Source: Nemophila menziesii (Eukaryota; Streptophyta; Magnoliopsida; Boraginales; Hydrophyllaceae). From it: a stretch of 64,000 nt of DNA. Below are positions 22,479 through 33,345 of this stretch, one piece after another. The notes beneath the pieces were generated by a model that saw only the letters and a list, made by a program, of their open reading frames with translations, was not told the DNA's origin and ran no database searches. Position 1 is the first letter of the stretch. Each line of letters opens with the position of its first letter. Position numbers and translations under genes: made by a program. The DNA lies in assembly GCA_029959085.1 (NCBI GenBank), contig JARWIR010000021.1, positions 23,957,620 through 24,021,619 on the forward strand, read 5' to 3'.

Positions 22479-24559
22479 TCACACACGTATTGCATTGGAA
22501 CAATAATAAAAAAAGAAGTCTCTAAACACGTTCGCTAACCCAATAAACACATCACTAATCGCTTTGTCTTTAATAAACCCGGGGAGACTAGCCACGAAAA
22601 GATATTGCATCATCACGTGACAGTCGTGAGATTTCATGCCGATAATCTTACCCGTATCACTTTGAACATTGTTTCTCATACTAGATGCGAAACCGTCGGG
22701 AAACTTCTGTGACTTCAGCCAGTCAAGAAAAATAGTCTGCTTTTCCGGTGTTAGAGTGTACTTTCCCCGTTTCAATATTTTTTTACCATTTCTCTCAGTC
22801 AACCACAATTCTTTTCTACCAGTCTCGCTTTCACGTTATCTTTGTTAACTTTCCCATCAAGACCTATAACTGTACCGAGAAGAGCATCACACACGTTTTT
22901 CTCGCAATGCATAACGTCAATGTTATGTTTCAACAAGTTTTCGGACCAATAAGATAAACGATAGAAAATACTCATTTTCTTCCAATTGATACGCCGATTA
23001 ACATCTTGCTTCACGATCTTTCCCCCAAAATCCTTGTGTTTACCGGGAAACGCAATGGGAAGCCCATCTAACTGTGTCTGAATATTTGCAGGACTATATT
23101 TCTTCGGTGGGCCCCTATAATCGGATTTCTTGTACAAAACATTTTCGCTTCTAAATCGATGTACGGCAGGTAACCAACGTCTATGGTCAAAGTAAACAAT
23201 CCCTTTGTTCACACTCAATGACAGAGTATGATCCATGCATTCGGGACAAGCTCTGTAACCTTGACCCGACCATCCCGAAGTGTATGACCTAGCGGGGAAA
23301 TCATTAGTGGTAGACAACAAACAAACCTTCATCGTAAACTCTTCTTTCTTGTGGGCATCATACATAACGATCCCTTTATCCCACAACTCTTCCAACTCAT
23401 CTATAACAGGACGAAGAAAGACATCCATGTCCTTACCGGGTGAACGGGGTCCCGGAATCAACAAACAAAGCTGGAATGTGGTTTCCTTCATGCATACCCA
23501 CGGGGGCAAGTTATATACGGTTAATATGACTGGCCACATGCTGTACGAGTTGTTCTGCATAGAGAAAGAACAAAACCCATCGATTCCGAGACCCAGATAT
23601 ACGTTACGAGGTTCACTAGCAAACTCAGGGTGTAGCGCTGCAAATCTCTTCCAACTATCACCATCAACCGGATGACGCAACACATCCGGATCGGCACTGT
23701 TACCGGTATGGTGCCAAATCATGTCTTCAGCGGTGTGCTTTGAAGCGTATAGTCGCTGTAATCTAGGAGCAATCGGAAAGTATCGAAGTTTCTTATGCGG
23801 TACTTTGATACCCTTCTTTGGGTCCCATCTAGACTCGCTACAAACTGGACACTTATCGAGGTCTTTGTTTTCTTTGTAATAAATAACACAATCGTTCAAA
23901 CAAACGTCGATGGTAATATACCCCATACCCAAACTTTTCAACTTCCTGTTGCGTCATGCTTCATAAGATTCGGGCAAATTATGAGGTTTAGGCAAAATAC
24001 GACCCAACAACTCCAGTAGCTCGGTGAATGAGGTGTTTGTCCATTTGTTCTTTACTTTTACGTGCATTAGCTTGGCAATGAAATTCAACTAACTCATCGA
24101 TTTACAACCAGGAAATAATTATGTCTCCAATTCTTCGAACAATGTGTCAAAACTGCTTCGACTTGGAATATGTGCATCTCTCATCTCGGTGTCTCCCGGA
24201 TGTCCACCAACATCGTAACTCTGTCTCACATCGTCATAAACATGCTGGATTTCATTTACTATAATTGGATCTTTACTTGCAGGGGGTGTATGTGTTTGTA
24301 TCTCTTCCTCACCGTGTTTTGTCCAAACCTTATAATCATGGTTAAATCCCTCTCTTAGAAGGTGGGCCATAACAGCTTCGGTTTTTAATCGACAAAAATT
24401 ATTACACTTCTTACACGGGCAAGACAAGTAACCGGTATAACATCTACTTTTCTTAGCAAAATCGATAAATTTATAAACCCCAAAAATATATTCACCATCT
24501 AACACATTCGTCAATTCGATCCAACTCTTATCGATACTCATGTCCGAACTCGATGCCAT
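22479..24559 (-). pseudogene. TNP2-like CACTA transposase, broken
   Basis: Starts MASSSDMSIDKSWIELTNVL, with the transposase-associated N-terminal domain (CPCKKCNN, HLLREGFNHDYKVW, HGEEE). After about 147 codons an in-frame TAA, then a TAG and a TGA, interrupt the frame at 24121-23950. It continues with the TNP2 core: DKCPVCSESRW, YFPIAPRLQRLYASKHTAED, DGFCSFSMQNNSYSMWPVIL, LIPGPRSPGKDMDVFLRPVI, GYRACPEC and HNIDVMHCEKNVCDALLGT. A shift near 22800 leads to the following domain (22808-22479) with KSHDCHVMMQYLFVASLPG. Transposases of this group cut CACTA ends in the nucleus; this copy is inactive. It is the clearest DNA transposon in the window. Confidence 0.92.
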
Positions 24560-24629
24560 CTCTTAACAACAATTTGAGTTAACTATGCGACTACATTAAT
24601 ATAAAAAAATAAAATACATAATTATTACA

Positions 24630-24785
24630 ACCCAATGAATAAAATGAATAAAAATTACAACACAATAAACAAAATAAAAAAAATTACAAACTCATTGAAT
24701 GAATAAATATTACAAACCATTGAATGAATAAAAATTACAAACCATTAAATGAATAAATATTACAAACCATCATTAAATGAATGAA
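24630..24785. repeat. Short degenerate tandem repeats
   Basis: Units of about 24-27 bp built on CATTGAATGAATAAATATTA, four to five copies, upstream of the transposase start. They are not spaced or conserved like a CRISPR. Confidence 0.75.
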
Positions 24786-25314
24786 TATATAAAAAAGAAA
24801 CAAAGAATTAAATAAAAAAGTAAAAATATATGAACACAAAATATAAATTCACACAACACATGCATAATCAACCAACAAATATTTAATTCATTAACATAAT
24901 CATATGGTATATCAACTTCCTAATATAATCAAATAAAAAATTTAAAAAGCATGAAATTTAATGGAAATACCTTGAATTGGATGGATAAATTGAAGAGTGA
25001 TATTAATTCCCCACCAAGAAAGTTGTATTAATTCACCTAATCAACCCATATAGAAAGAATGAAACACAATTTGAATTAGAAAAAAAAATTTAAAAGGTGA
25101 ATTTCATGCAATTATTACCTTAAATTGTGTGATGAAAGATGATATTAATGGAGCCCCACCTTGATAATTGAACCAAGAATGATGCAAGATGAAGTGGAGA
25201 AGCAATTACAAAAAAAAAGGAATTTAGTTGAGTTTTTGGGAGAAAATCGGAGGATTTTTTTGGGTGTTTTGTGTGTTTTGTGGGTTAAAAACCTGCTGTC
25301 TCCATCAAATTGGA

Positions 25315-25600
25315 TTTAAGATTAGCGACGAATTACGGGTCGTCGTTAAAAAAAGATGTGTCGTCGCTAATCTTCAAAATAACGACGAAAGCATGTGTCG
25401 CTAAGATAGCGACGACAGATCGGCAATTAAAAAAAATTAAAAAAAAAAAACAAATAGCGACAAACAACCATTATATTACGATGAATTCTGTTGTCGCTAA
25501 TTAAAAACGCCTGTTTTTTCGCCGGTAAGTTGTTGTCGTCGCTAATTTCAAAAGATTAGCGGCGAATTACGGGTCGTCGCTAAATTTCCGTGGGTAAACA
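25315..25600 (-). repeat. CACTA subterminal repeats
   Basis: At least ten copies of TAGCGACGA/TCGTCGCTA-like words occur in both orientations. In En/Spm elements such motifs bind the second element protein and are needed for excision. Role inferred from the family. Confidence 0.8.
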
Positions 25601-25660
25601 GCGCTAATCCAGTAGTGATTATATATATTTTTAGACTTATTTTTAGGATGTACCAATTTT

Positions 25661-25905
25661 TTTTTTGTTACATGGGTTCCGGACTAGCTTGCGCGCACCT
25701 GACTAATCCCACAGAGATATACATGCCTCCTCATATATATTCACATGGTAAATCAGAACTAGGTTGCCCATGTTCAGGAAGGGGTTCGAGCTTTGTACCT
25801 CTTACTTTACACCCATTAGGGAGGGGATTAGAACCATGGACCTCCCCTTTAAGTGCTGAAGAAATAGCAAGGCTCTGGCCAGTTTAGCCAACCCAACTGG
25901 TTATG
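25661..25905 (-). mobile_element. tRNA-derived SINE (Au-like)
   Basis: The minus strand begins near GTTGGGTTGGCTAAACTGG (A box) with a B box GGTTCTAATCC at about 25827-25837. It ends GTGGGATTAGTCAGGTGCGC, then CAAGCTAGTCCGGAACCCAT and an A-run (T-run at 25661-25670). The 3' part strongly resembles what I remember of the Au-SINE family of angiosperms. Confidence 0.78.
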
Positions 25906-26375
25906 TACCAAATTATTAGAATGCATACCTTATTTTTATGTTTACAAGCATTTTCGGAGAGAATCTCTTCCTTGTGAGAGAGATAATTTCTTCTCTTGCA
26001 CCGTATAACTTCTTGGATCTTGTTTATCTTTTCCTTGTTCCCTTTAGTTGATTAGAGTTTTGATTCAGGTTTCCCAATTTTCCAGCAAAAATAGTTGTAC
26101 ATGACTTTATGCAATGATTATATTACTTTATTCACTTTTAATACTTTTAGAATATTTGATTTAATTACCTGATATATGATATTTATGTGCAACGATTTGT
26201 TGTATTTTTGGTAATTATTTTTATTTCAACTATTACAATACATTTGATTATAGATAGAAATGATTTTCTTACATTAGGAAACATCTTTATTGGTAGTTAA
26301 AATATGAATGTTTCTTATTATACTAGTGTGATTCAAACATGGATTAGGTTAAGACGACTATACATTACTCATTGC
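25906..26375. other. Unassigned AT-rich spacer
   Basis: No coding or repeat structure recognised. Confidence 0.4.
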
Positions 26376-26746
26376 CACTAGAACAAATTTCTTATTATGA
26401 TGATTAAAACTAAATAAATAGTTATACGAAATACATCTGTTAAAATCTATTGCAGGAAACTTACACAATGGTTTATAATGTGTTGAAAATAAAATATCGA
26501 AAAACCCATTGCAGTGATTTTTAAGCAACAATAAAAAACATGGTTTAAACATTGGTAAAATCATTTCAAAAAAAAAATTACAAAATAATGTATGATTACT
26601 ACATAATGCAATAGTTTATTAAAACTGTTACTATAACTATTCACTTTATGAACCACGTGCAACAACTAATGTTAAAACTATAATTCTAGCAACAACTTGA
26701 AATTGAATCAATAAAATTGTTGCTCAAGAGCCAAATTCTTGTAGTA
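26376..26746. mobile_element. Possible small CACTA-like MITE
   Basis: CACTAGAACAAATTT at the left and AAATTCTTGTAGTA at the right are imperfect inverted repeats. The ~370-bp interior has no ORF but contains internal repeats such as GCAACAACTA and AGCAACAACTT. No clear 3-bp duplication. Weak call. Confidence 0.3.
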
Positions 26747-26904
26747 CTATATTTTTGAAAATGGAATTTGTTTCTCCTTGTTCAAGAGTCATATCTTTAA
26801 TATAGAGTGAATGATTTAAATAACTCATTTTTTTAACACTACATATAATGATTATAAGATTATGAATCTCTTTTTCCATAGATGCAATGATGATTGATAC
26901 ATAT

Positions 26905-28026
26905 TGATGTCTCCATATTTGTGATATATAATTCTAGAGTTGTGGCATTATTTAAGGTGTATTGCATTAATTGTTAAAGAATTTTCCCCATTATTTGATA
27001 ATTTATTAATTAGTGCCTTGATTTGGAGATTTATTACTTTTGTAGCGTTTTTGGTATACTTTGTGTGTTAATGTGAAGCTCTTGAGTAAAAGAAAATATT
27101 TATAAACCAAATCAATGTCAAGGAGTTAAGGAAAGAAGATACAAGGTGAAGTCTAGAGTTAAAAGGAAACAAAGTTGAAGTAGGAAAGGAAAAGCTGCCA
27201 AGTAAATCTGTCATGCTGAAAAGTTGTCTAGTATTTTGAAGACTGCAAAAAATATATTACTAATTTGGTTGAGATATTTTACCAACAGATAGATCTTTGA
27301 ATTGCGGTTATTTTCACTGTACATACACTAAATTTGACCAAATCATTGAAGCAATGTTTATCTTATCCTATATTATCGGAAATAAATTTGAATTAGACTT
27401 GGACTCCAATTACTTGCCTTCCGCTCCAAGATTTCTTCCTAGGGTTAGAAAAAACCTATAAATACATCCTCTTATCAATTTAACCATGTCCTTGCTCATA
27501 TTAAGATATATAATTACACTATAATCATCTAGAGAAGATAGATTAATCTGTAGAGGAAGCCAAGAAGTTGGAGAGTTGCAAACTCCTCTTATGCATCATA
27601 TTACTCTATCATCGGGGTAATTTTTATTATATTATTTAGCTTAACTATTTTTCTATTTACTTTTATCCTTAGTTCTATTGCTAGTATGAACTAATATTCT
27701 CATTGCTTGGGTTATGCATATGTATAATCTTTGAATTCTATATAATCTATCTATATTCTTTGGAAAAATACTTTTAAATTGATTGAGCTACTTATTATTT
27801 TATATAATGTGCTTTGAATTATTTCTAGCCTTAATCTTGACCACGTTAGGACTGTCTTTGGTAGTAGGATGATCACCCAGAAGGGGTGTTCAACTATTGA
27901 AACACCACATAAACGACTGGTGTGCGGTTGTGATCCTGACAGGCTTGCTTAACTAGATAGTCGGTAGGGTTTGATCGTAGGATCCCCTTACACAAGTCCC
28001 TTGGTAATTGTTAGGTTGCCACCTAA
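26905..28026 (+). repeat. Truncated gypsy LTR, forward
   Basis: Starts TGATGTCTCC and follows the solo LTR at 43893-45429: TATA-like CCTATAAATA near 27456, GATGATCACCCAGAAGGGGT at 27869-27888, CTTGGTAATTG and GCCACCTAAG at the end. It stops abruptly next to a second LTR start at 28032. Confidence 0.82.
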
Positions 28027-28031
28027 GTATA

Positions 28032-28637
28032 TGATGTCTTCATATTTGTGATATATTAATCTATAATTAAGACATCATTTTAAGGGTATTTAGTACTTAA
28101 TTTCAAGATTTTATCCCATTTATTCATGCTTTGCATTTTCTTGTCTAGTTTTAGGTGTTTTGTTATTTTATGAGCTTTTGCGCGTAATTTGTGTAGCAGT
28201 TAGGTATTTGGAAGATATTACACCTATGAAAACTGTTTTGAAGTGAAAAAGTAAAGAAAATCCCTTAGTCATAATCAATAAGGAAAAGTTTGGATATATT
28301 TGGAAAGTAAAGAATATTCCATGTTGGAAAAATGTTCACTAATTAAAGTGTTGCAGAAGGTCGGTCACGAATGTGGAGGAGCCTTTCGATCAACTGATAG
28401 ATCTTTTTATCGCGGTCGTTTTGAATGGTTGTACAACAAATTTTTGACAAGTAACGAAAGTAATATGACCAGATCAATCTGCAAAACATTATCTTTTCTT
28501 ACAATTTAGAAATACTAATTTTGGTAAGATTAGGACTCCTTAACTTGGGGATTACTTCATATTTTGACCAAATGCCTATATATATCCACTCCTACCTTAG
28601 ATAAATCACCCTTTCTGTTCCTAATCAATCTTTAATC
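28032..28637 (+). repeat. Gypsy 5' LTR, first part (interrupted)
   Basis: Starts TGATGTCTTC and matches the first ~600 bp of the solo LTR. It is split by the copia element; 28633-28637 TAATC is the target-site copy. The rest resumes at 35100. Confidence 0.85.
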
Positions 28638-29586
28638 TGTTATTAGAAATAACCACCAGTTGTACAAAATAAAATGGTTTCCGAAAAACGAATGAAAAGG
28701 AAAAAGTTTTTGGTGTAAACTAACTATTACAATAAACTGAAATGCGATTACAAAAATCGAATAACAATTACACGAAAAAACGATTACAAAAATTGAATAA
28801 AACTTACACGAAAATATAAACGAAAATACACTTACACGGAAAAGAAAAAAACGAGTCCTAGTCCTCGGTCGTTAAAAAGATATTCCGGCGGACCGGTATC
28901 GCTAACGGAAAAACTAACCACCACTAGTTTAGTATATAGAGAGTGAGAGAAGAGGCTGAGTTTTCTTTTGTTTCCTTTGTATTTTCGTAGCTGTAGAGAG
29001 TGGAATGAGAGCTCTATATATAGGGGTGAGGAGATGAATACCCAAGCCTTCAGAAACGTCCCCATTAAGTCCCACGATTCCCTCCCGGAATTGACTTGAT
29101 TGGGTTGACGTTTTTGATTGCCTTGTAACCCCCACGTTTTAATATTCTGTAACAGCTTTGTTGACCTTTGATATTCCCACGTGTTTGACTTGACTAAGTA
29201 ACAGCTGCTGGAATATCCTTTCCCTTTAACGCGTACGAGATTGGTGGAGATTTGTCTCTACGTTTTAAGTTGAGTAGTCAACCACCACTATAAGAGCTGG
29301 TACAAAATCCATTTCACTTTTCATTTTTTGACTCCCCAAACTCCCCAAACTCCCCACTGCCCACGACCCACGCCCTACGCCCTACGCCGGTGCCGGGCCA
29401 GGCCGCGCGGGTGGGTGGTGGTGGTGGTGCGCGCGAGTGGGCTAAATTATTGCCTTGCCATGTGCATGGGTATTGGATCTTTGGAGTTAGTTCATAGCAC
29501 AAAGTTTAAAAGTAGGTAAAAGACTTTATAACCCACCGATGTGTGAAAAGCTAAAAACTTCTTTTTTAACATCAAAAGTTCCAACA
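28638..29586 (-). repeat. Copia 3' LTR (949 bp)
   Basis: Read on the minus strand it starts TGTTGGAACTTTTGATG directly after the purine tract AAAAGTGTGGGGGAT (29587-29601) and ends TAATAACA. It contains a TATA-like CTATATATAG at 29014-29023 and a G/C-rich block at 29370-29440. Confidence 0.92.
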
Positions 29587-29832
29587 ATCCCCCACACTTT
29601 TGAATGTCAACAAAAGGTTTGGAGAGAAGGTTCCAAAAAGAAGAATGGGTGAATTTTACTTAAGTGTCAATATCTTGCGATTTGAATTGACACGTAGTGA
29701 GGCGAGGCAACCACCGACTTCTGTTTAAGTGAACTTACTCTTGAACTTTAATGGTTATCGATCGAGACCCTCGCAGCACATACTCTACACAATTCAACGT
29801 TATGGTTCCCTCTAACTTCACCTTTCGGTTCA

Positions 29833-30080
29833 TCAAGTCCTTCTCTAAGGACCACCTTTTACGGGTTATGAACTGGGTGGATTTATTCATTTGAGAGTTG
29901 TGTAAGGACGTCTCCTCAACACTCTACCATGAATATTTGGGTTTCAACGTTACCCTTGAATTCATCAAGTCCTTCTAAAAAGAACCACCATAAAGGCTAT
30001 GAATTCAATGTGAGTTCAACACTCGGTACGCCTTTTTCATCAAGTCCTTCTCAAAAGGACCACCACAAGTGGCTATGAAC
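29833..30080 (-). repeat. Degenerate repeats in copia 3' interior
   Basis: CATCAAGTCCTTCT followed by an A/G variant of AAAGGACCACC and then GGCTATGAA occurs three times, at 29833, 29963 and 30038. It lies between the RNase H stop and the polypurine tract. No function known to me. Confidence 0.8.
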
Positions 30081-30116
30081 AAGACGATTTAGGTTTGAGC
30101 CTTAGGGATGGGGAAA

Positions 30117-30695
30117 TCACATTGAATCATTAGTCACATGTTCCCACTTAATGGGTTTTAGTCCAATCCCCCTCGACGTCTCCAGGATTAGTCTCCTGGT
30201 CAAGCATTTGATGAACAGATCAGTTAGATTCTCCTCTGATCGTACAAATTCCAAGGCTATCACACCATTCTTCAGTAATTGTCTTACTGACTCATGTCTG
30301 ATGCGAATATGTCTCTTCTTCCCATTATAGGCGCTATTATGAGCGACTCCAATGGCTGCTTGTGAATCACAGTGGATACATACAGGTGTGGCACTTCCTT
30401 CCCAAAGTGGCACATCCGATAAGAGACTTCTCAACCACTCAGCTTCTTGCTCAGCTAACTCTAGTGCTATGAACTCAGACTCCATGGTGGAGCGTGCTAT
30501 ACAAGTCTGTTTGGAAGACTTCCACGATACAGCACCTCCCCCTAAGGAGAACACATGACCACTAGTGGAGTTTACTTCGTCATTGTCTGAGATCCAGTTT
30601 GCATCCCAAAACCCCTCAAGGACTGCAGGGAATTTGTTATAGTGGAGGCCTAGATCGATGGTACCCCTTAAGTATTTCAATAGACGGCGAAGTGC
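30117..30695 (-). pseudogene. Copia RNase H
   Basis: Reads [93 protein letters not shown] and [15 protein letters not shown], ending at a TAG at the 3' end. The frame is open over about 190 codons and all expected blocks are present. It is separated from RT by an in-frame TAG near 30700 where relatives have Trp. Confidence 0.93.
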
Positions 30696-32208
30696 AACCT
30701 AGTGGTCACTACTCGGGTTATGAGTATAGCGACTAAGTCTACTCACGGCATAGGCAATATCGGGTCGAGTATAGTTCATCAAGAACATTACACTTCCTAT
30801 GATTTTAGCATATTCATTTTGGGATACAGCATCCCCAACATGTTTGGATAAGTTAATGCTAGAATCATAAGGAGTATTTACAGGCGTTACCTCAAAGGAA
30901 TTGAACTTCTTCAACATCCTTTCTACGTAATGAGACTGATTCAGGGTAATACCATTACTGCTCCTAATGATTTTTACCCCAAGTATTACATCAGCTTCTC
31001 CCATATCTTTCATGTGGAATCTGGAAGACAAGAAGCGTTTAGTCTCATTTATAATATGAATAGTAGTACGAAAGATAAGCATGTCATCTACATAGAGGCA
31101 GATGATAACACACTCTGAATTTGTTACCTTGGAGTAAACACATGAGTCAGAAGTGTTACCTATAAACCCATTTGAAATGAGAGTACTATCTAGTTTTTTA
31201 TACCATTTTTTCGGTGCCTGTTTAAAACCATACAAGGAGTTTTTCAACTTACACACTTTGTCCCCTTGACCAGGGACCACACACCCTTCAGGTTGAGCCA
31301 TGTAGATCTCTTCATCTAGATCTCCGTTCAAGAACGCGGTTTTGACATCCATTTGATGTATTACAAGTTCGTGAATGACGGCTAAAGCTATAAGGGTTCT
31401 TATCGTGGCAATTTTGGTCACTGGGGAATAAGTGTCAAAGTAGTCTAGACCTTTCTTTTGGGTGAAGCCCTTAATAACAAGTCTGGCTTTGAATTTTTCT
31501 ATTGAGCCATCGGGTCTCAACTTTTTCTTAAAAATCTATTTGCTACTAATAGGTTTGCTACCCCTAGGTAAGTCGGTAAATTCCCATGTATGGTTACTTT
31601 TAATTGACTCAAGTTCACTATTAATAGCCTCTTTCCAAAAACTAGCATCTATAGATTTTAAAGCATCATCATAAGTTTTTGGGTCTTCCTCCATGAGGAG
31701 GCAATTGACAACCTGTTCGTCTAATAGATCAATGTGAAAACCTTCTGTTATAAAGGCTGTTATAAAGGCTGTTATAAAGGCTGCTATAAAGCCAGGGCCG
31801 AAGCTGGACTCGATCCTGCGCCTCTTACTTCTCCTAGGTTCTTCCTCGGGAATACTACTAGGCTCCATGGAAGTGGAGGGGTTAGGAAAAACATCACAAA
31901 GAGGTACAACATCATTAGTAGATAAGTTATCAACAGGTAAAGAAGCATTGACAGTATTTAAATCTTTCAAAGGGAAAACATGTTCAAAGAACTCAGCATC
32001 TCTAGATTCACAAATAGAGTTATCTTCTAATGACAAGAATCTATATGCCGCACTATTCGGAGCGTACCCTATGAAATTGAGTCAACGGTTTTGGGTCTAA
32101 CGGTGACAGATTTAAAATCAGGTAGTTTGACTTTGGCTAGGCACCCCCACACTTTTAAAAATTTTAGGTTTGGTGGAAAACCCTTCCACATCTCATAAGG
32201 GGTCTTTT
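30696..32208 (-). pseudogene. Copia integrase tail and reverse transcriptase
   Basis: From 32208 down: KTPYEMWKGFPPN in one frame, a shift near 32075, then SLEDNSICESRDAEFFEHVF, a linker with the 12-bp repeat (31747-31791), then SFWKEAINSELESIKSNHTW. A TAG at about 31536 stands where Trp is expected. RT follows: ARLVIKGFTQKKGLDYFDTY, AFLNGDLDEEIYMAQPEG, SLYGFKQAPKKWY, CLYVDDMLIF with the catalytic YVDD, and TRPDIAYAVSRLSRY. The RT core itself is open from 31520 to 30699. It copies element RNA in virus-like particles in intact relatives; here it cannot be translated as one polyprotein. Confidence 0.93.
31747..31791 (-). repeat. 12-bp in-frame tandem repeat
   Basis: GTTATAAAGGCT is repeated three times and then a fourth time imperfectly. 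In frame it encodes AFIT repeats just before the RT domain. As a multiple of three it does not disturb the frame. Confidence 0.9.
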
Positions 32209-33345
32209 CTAGGATTTTTGTGGTACCCTATTAAGTACATAACATGCTGATAAGACAGCTTCCCCCCACATGTTGTTTGGTAAACCTGAACTTATTAACA
32301 TGGCATTCATAGTCTCTTTAAGGGACCTATTTTTTCTTTCTGCTATGCCGTTTTGTTGGGGTGTATAAGGGGCACTAAGTTCGTGGATAATCCCATGTCT
32401 TTCACAAAACTCTTTAAGGGAATTAGAACTATACTCGCCTCCTCTATCGGACCTAAGTCGTTTGATTTTACAGTCTAGTTGGTTTTCAACTTCGGCTTTA
32501 TATTTTAAAAATGCATTTTCCGCCTCATCTTTAGTTTTAAGAAGATACACTTTAGTAAACCTAGAGTAGTCATCTACAAAGGTTATGCAATAAAGTTTTC
32601 CTCCTCTACTAGCGGAGTTTTTAAAATCAGCTAAGTCCAAATGAACTAATTCAAGCAATTTAGTTTGTCTTGTGGTAACGGGTTTAAAAGGTTTTTTCGC
32701 AAGTTTGGACTCTACACATATTTGACATTTTTCAAAGTCATCCACGTTTTTAACGGGTATTAGTCCAAGATTTTTAAGCCTTTTAATAGACGCAACATTT
32801 AAATGGCCTAGTCTACCATGCCACGTTTGAACGGACTCAACAATATAAGCGGAATTAGATGCATTCTCATTAAGGGTTACAGTGTTTAAAACAAACAAGC
32901 CATTATTAAGGTACCCTTTCCCCACGAACTCGTCATTTTTGGTGATAATGACCTTTCCCCCCTCGAAAACAAGTTTGAGACTAACTTTGTTAAGAAGAGC
33001 CCCGGAAACTAAGTTCCTACGGAGAGAGGGGACGAAGAGATCATCATTAAGTTCAAGGATCTTACCAGAGGTGAGTTTGAGAGGAATCCGACCTTTCCCG
33101 AGAACAGTAGCGGTGGAAGAGTCACCCAAGTACACACACTCACCATCAGTTTCCTTTTCTAATTTCTTGAGCAGGGCTTTGTTTGCGCAGAAATGGCGAG
33201 AAGCTCCAGTGTCAAGGATCCACTCACTCTTGTTCTCTACCAAGTTTACCTCAACCATTACCGCGGCGATTATTTCTTCGATCTCAGTCAGATTTGCGGC
33301 AGCTTTGGGACCCTGGCCAGCTCTAAGGGAACATTCGAAAGGTGC
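32209..33345 (-). pseudogene. Copia protease and integrase
   Basis: Starts inside the zinc knuckle in a frame different from gag, through APFECSLRAGQGPK. Protease: WILDTGASRHFCANK with the active-site DTG. Integrase: WHGRLGHLNVASIKRL and CQICVESK (HHCC finger); core with LDLADF, VDDYSRF and RSDRGGEYSSNSLKEFC, and the Glu in PQQNGIAERKNRSLKET. The frame is open over 380 codons to a one-base shift near 32209-32218. All catalytic residues appear present; it is the best-preserved coding piece in the window. Confidence 0.94.

Larger units (their letters stand above)
22067..25617 (-). mobile_element. CACTA (En/Spm) transposon, 5' half
   Basis: The right end is CCAGTAGTG at 25609-25617, i.e. CACTACTGG read on the minus strand, followed inward by many copies of TTAGCGACGAC-like words (25315-25600), the typical subterminal repeats. 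A TNP2-type transposase reads inward from 24559. The other terminal repeat and the C-terminal half of the transposase are missing. The sequence after the end is ATT (25618-25620); the matching 3-bp duplication could not be tested. Confidence 0.85.

Noticed and set aside
23280..23675. 131-codon plus-strand ORF
   Set aside because: It is antisense to the well-supported CACTA transposase.
24630..24785. CRISPR-like spacing of repeats
   Set aside because: Units are adjacent and degenerate with no unique spacers, and the genome is clearly a plant.
29314..29519. Proline-rich or glycine/valine-rich ORFs on both strands (also 34809-35032)
   Set aside because: They are translations of the (CCA)n/(CCGGC)n block in copia LTRs.
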